Part shown: piece by piece, positions 11,232-12,297 of the stretch
Numbering within the stretch: position 1 is the stretch's first letter
Layout: every line of letters starts with the position of its first letter
Source: UM-FILTER-37-12 sp964344965
GTDB lineage: Bacteria > Patescibacteriota > Patescibacteriia > Magasanikbacterales > UBA922
Assembly (NCBI GenBank): GCA_964344965.1
Contig: CAYFPJ010000024.1
Location: forward strand, 1 to 12,297
Length of the DNA stretch: 12,297 nucleotides
Reading direction: 5' to 3'
Position numbers and translations under genes: made by a program
Notes under the pieces: generated by a model
Database searches by the model: none
The model's input: only the letters and a program-made list of their open reading frames with translations
What the model was told of the DNA's origin: nothing

Positions 11232-12297
11232 ATGAAAGCATCTGACCTATTTGTCAAAGCATTGGAAAACGAAGGGGTAGAGTATATTTTTGGGGTTCCA
11301 GGAGAGGAGAATTTGGATTTTGTGGAATCCTTGCGTAATTCCAAAATAAAATTGGTAGTGACTCGTCATGAGCAGGTAGCAGGATTTATGGCGGCTACTT
11401 ATGGGCGGCTGACTGGAAAGCCTGGAGTATGTATCTCGACTCTCGGACCTGGAGCAACCAATTTTGTGACAGCAGCTGCTTATGCCACTCTGGGTGGGAT
11501 GCCGATGCTCATGATTACCGGTCAAAAACCAATTCTTTCAAGTAAGCAAGGTCATTTTCAGATTGTCGATGTGGTGGGGATGATGAAACCAATTACTCAA
11601 TACACTACCCAGATAGTTAGTGCTCGTACTATTCCGTCTCGTGTCCGAGAAGCTTTTCGAATTTTGATGGAAGAACGTCCGGGGGCAGTGCATATTGAAC
11701 TCCCAGAAGACATTGCCGCCGAAGAAGTGCCAGATGATAGCCCGGTATTCCCAATTGATAAAATTCGTCGGCCAGCGGCAGATGAAAAGGCCGTAACAAA
11801 AGCGGTGGAAATGATTTTGACTGCCAAGAGCCCCCTTATCTTGATTGGGGCAGGAGCAAACAGAAGATTTGTTTCCAACATGTTGACGGAATTTATTGAT
11901 GCGACTGGTATTCCATTTTTTACTACTCAGATGGGCAATGGAGTCGTGGACGAGCGCCATCCGCTCTATCTTGGCTGCGCTGCTCTGTCGTCTCAAGATT
12001 ATTTGCACTGCGCCATTGCCAAAGCTGATTTGATCATTAACGTTGGACATGATGTGATTGAAAAGCCGCCATTCTTCATGACCCATGGTGGAACCAAAGT
12101 AATCCATGTCAATTATCTCTCTGCTACAGTGGATGATGTCTATTTCCCGCAGTGGGAAGTGATTGGCGACATTGGCAACACGCTGTGGCAAATGAAAGAA
12201 TCTTTGATGGGGAAGTTGGAAAATCAGGAAAGTCCGTGGAGATTTGAATACCCCCATAATCCACTGACGAAGTCAGTGGTCACCATCCCATCGAAGA
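11232..12297 (+). CDS. Acetolactate-synthase-type ThDP enzyme, partial at the window end
   Basis: The frame is open from ATG at 11232 to the end of the window (355 codons, 3' part missing). MKASDLFVKALENEGVEYIF and GVPGEENLDFVESL form the N-terminal ThDP (PYR) domain. Glu47 in VVTRHEQVAGFMAATYGRLT is the conserved cofactor-activating glutamate, and STLGPGATNFVTAAAYATLG follows. The central domain starts near residue 190 (AVTKAVEMILTAKSPLILIG). The family condenses two pyruvates to 2-acetolactate, the first common step of branched-chain amino acid synthesis; related enzymes use other 2-oxoacids, so the exact reaction is not fixed. The last 15 codons, after SPWRFEY, coincide with a hairpin repeat (12261-12279) and look unlike the WDFSYF..IR sequence I expect there. 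The diphosphate-binding GDG motif would lie beyond the window. Confidence 0.88.
   Translation, partial: MKASDLFVKALENEGVEYIFGVPGEENLDFVESLRNSKIKLVVTRHEQVAGFMAATYGRLTGKPGVCISTLGPGATNFVTAAAYATLGGMPMLMITGQKPILSSKQGHFQIVDVVGMMKPITQYTTQIVSARTIPSRVREAFRILMEERPGAVHIELPEDIAAEEVPDDSPVFPIDKIRRPAADEKAVTKAVEMILTAKSPLILIGAGANRRFVSNMLTEFIDATGIPFFTTQMGNGVVDERHPLYLGCAALSSQDYLHCAIAKADLIINVGHDVIEKPPFFMTHGGTKVIHVNYLSATVDDVYFPQWEVIGDIGNTLWQMKESLMGKLENQESPWRFEYPHNPLTKSVVTIPSK
12261..12279. repeat. Short perfect hairpin repeat, right copy, inside coding sequence
   Basis: Arms CCACTGAC/GTCAGTGG with loop GAA lie in the reading frame of the acetolactate-synthase-type gene (peptide NPLTKSVV). It is the same family as 25-43, with paired changes that keep the stem. 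Confidence 0.5.

Noticed and set aside
11538..12257. Long minus-strand open frames opposite the acetolactate-synthase-type gene
   Set aside because: They are antisense shadows; the plus-strand frame carries clear family motifs throughout.
1..12297. CRISPR arrays, tRNA or rRNA genes, IS transposases, diversity-generating retroelements
   Set aside because: No regularly spaced identical repeats, tRNA arms, rRNA cores, transposase or reverse-transcriptase motifs were seen on either strand.

Overview
The window looks like chromosomal DNA from an AT-rich bacterium of the Candidate Phyla Radiation (Patescibacteria). This is an inference. It rests on the gene set (bacterial TrmB-type regulators, a divergent HolA, a dksA-lspA pair, small compact genes), on starts preceded by A/T-rich sequence rather than clear Shine-Dalgarno sites, and on standard code use. 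No marker here fixes a lower rank.

Region 1 (about 140-5140) is a mirror-image accessory block. A TrmB-type regulator (minus) diverges from a lipoprotein substrate-binding protein (plus). A DinJ/YafQ-type toxin-antitoxin operon follows, then a second substrate-binding lipoprotein (minus) diverging from a second TrmB regulator (plus). The right-hand pair is intact. The left-hand pair is broken: the regulator has a -1 frame break in an A-rich slippery tract and the binding protein has one in-frame amber codon. No ABC permease or ATPase gene is present, so the binding proteins are orphans here. Between the left regulator and its binding protein lies a G+C-richer stretch of about 240 nt that folds on the plus strand into consecutive hairpins with many G-U pairs; it is a candidate leader RNA or small RNA.

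Region 2 (5200-8900) is housekeeping: holA (DNA polymerase III delta) carrying an in-frame repeat insertion of about 57 codons with G8/C7 homopolymers; a convergent GGDEF protein; rpsT with a consensus promoter and terminator; and a dksA-like zinc-finger gene followed by lspA. LspA would mature the lipoproteins of region 1.

Region 3 (8900-10388) has no protein gene but is full of signals. From left to right it holds the dksA promoter; two hairpin repeats; a minus-strand RNA gene of about 395 nt with a perfect TTGACA-N17-TATAAT promoter and a U7 intrinsic terminator; an AT-rich origin-like segment with three perfect DnaA boxes and three copies of an 18-bp dyad GTATA-N8-TATAC; a TTAGG tract; and a 223-bp element bounded by perfect 18-bp inverted repeats and containing two REP-like hairpins. 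Nearby genes point away from this segment on both sides, as expected around a replication origin.

Region 4 (10389-12297) holds a SAM-dependent methyltransferase-like gene followed 9 nt later by an acetolactate-synthase-type ThDP enzyme that runs off the window.

The strongest candidates for undescribed biology are the minus-strand RNA next to the origin-like region, the paired DnaA-box/dyad modules, and the structured RNA ahead of the amber-interrupted binding protein.
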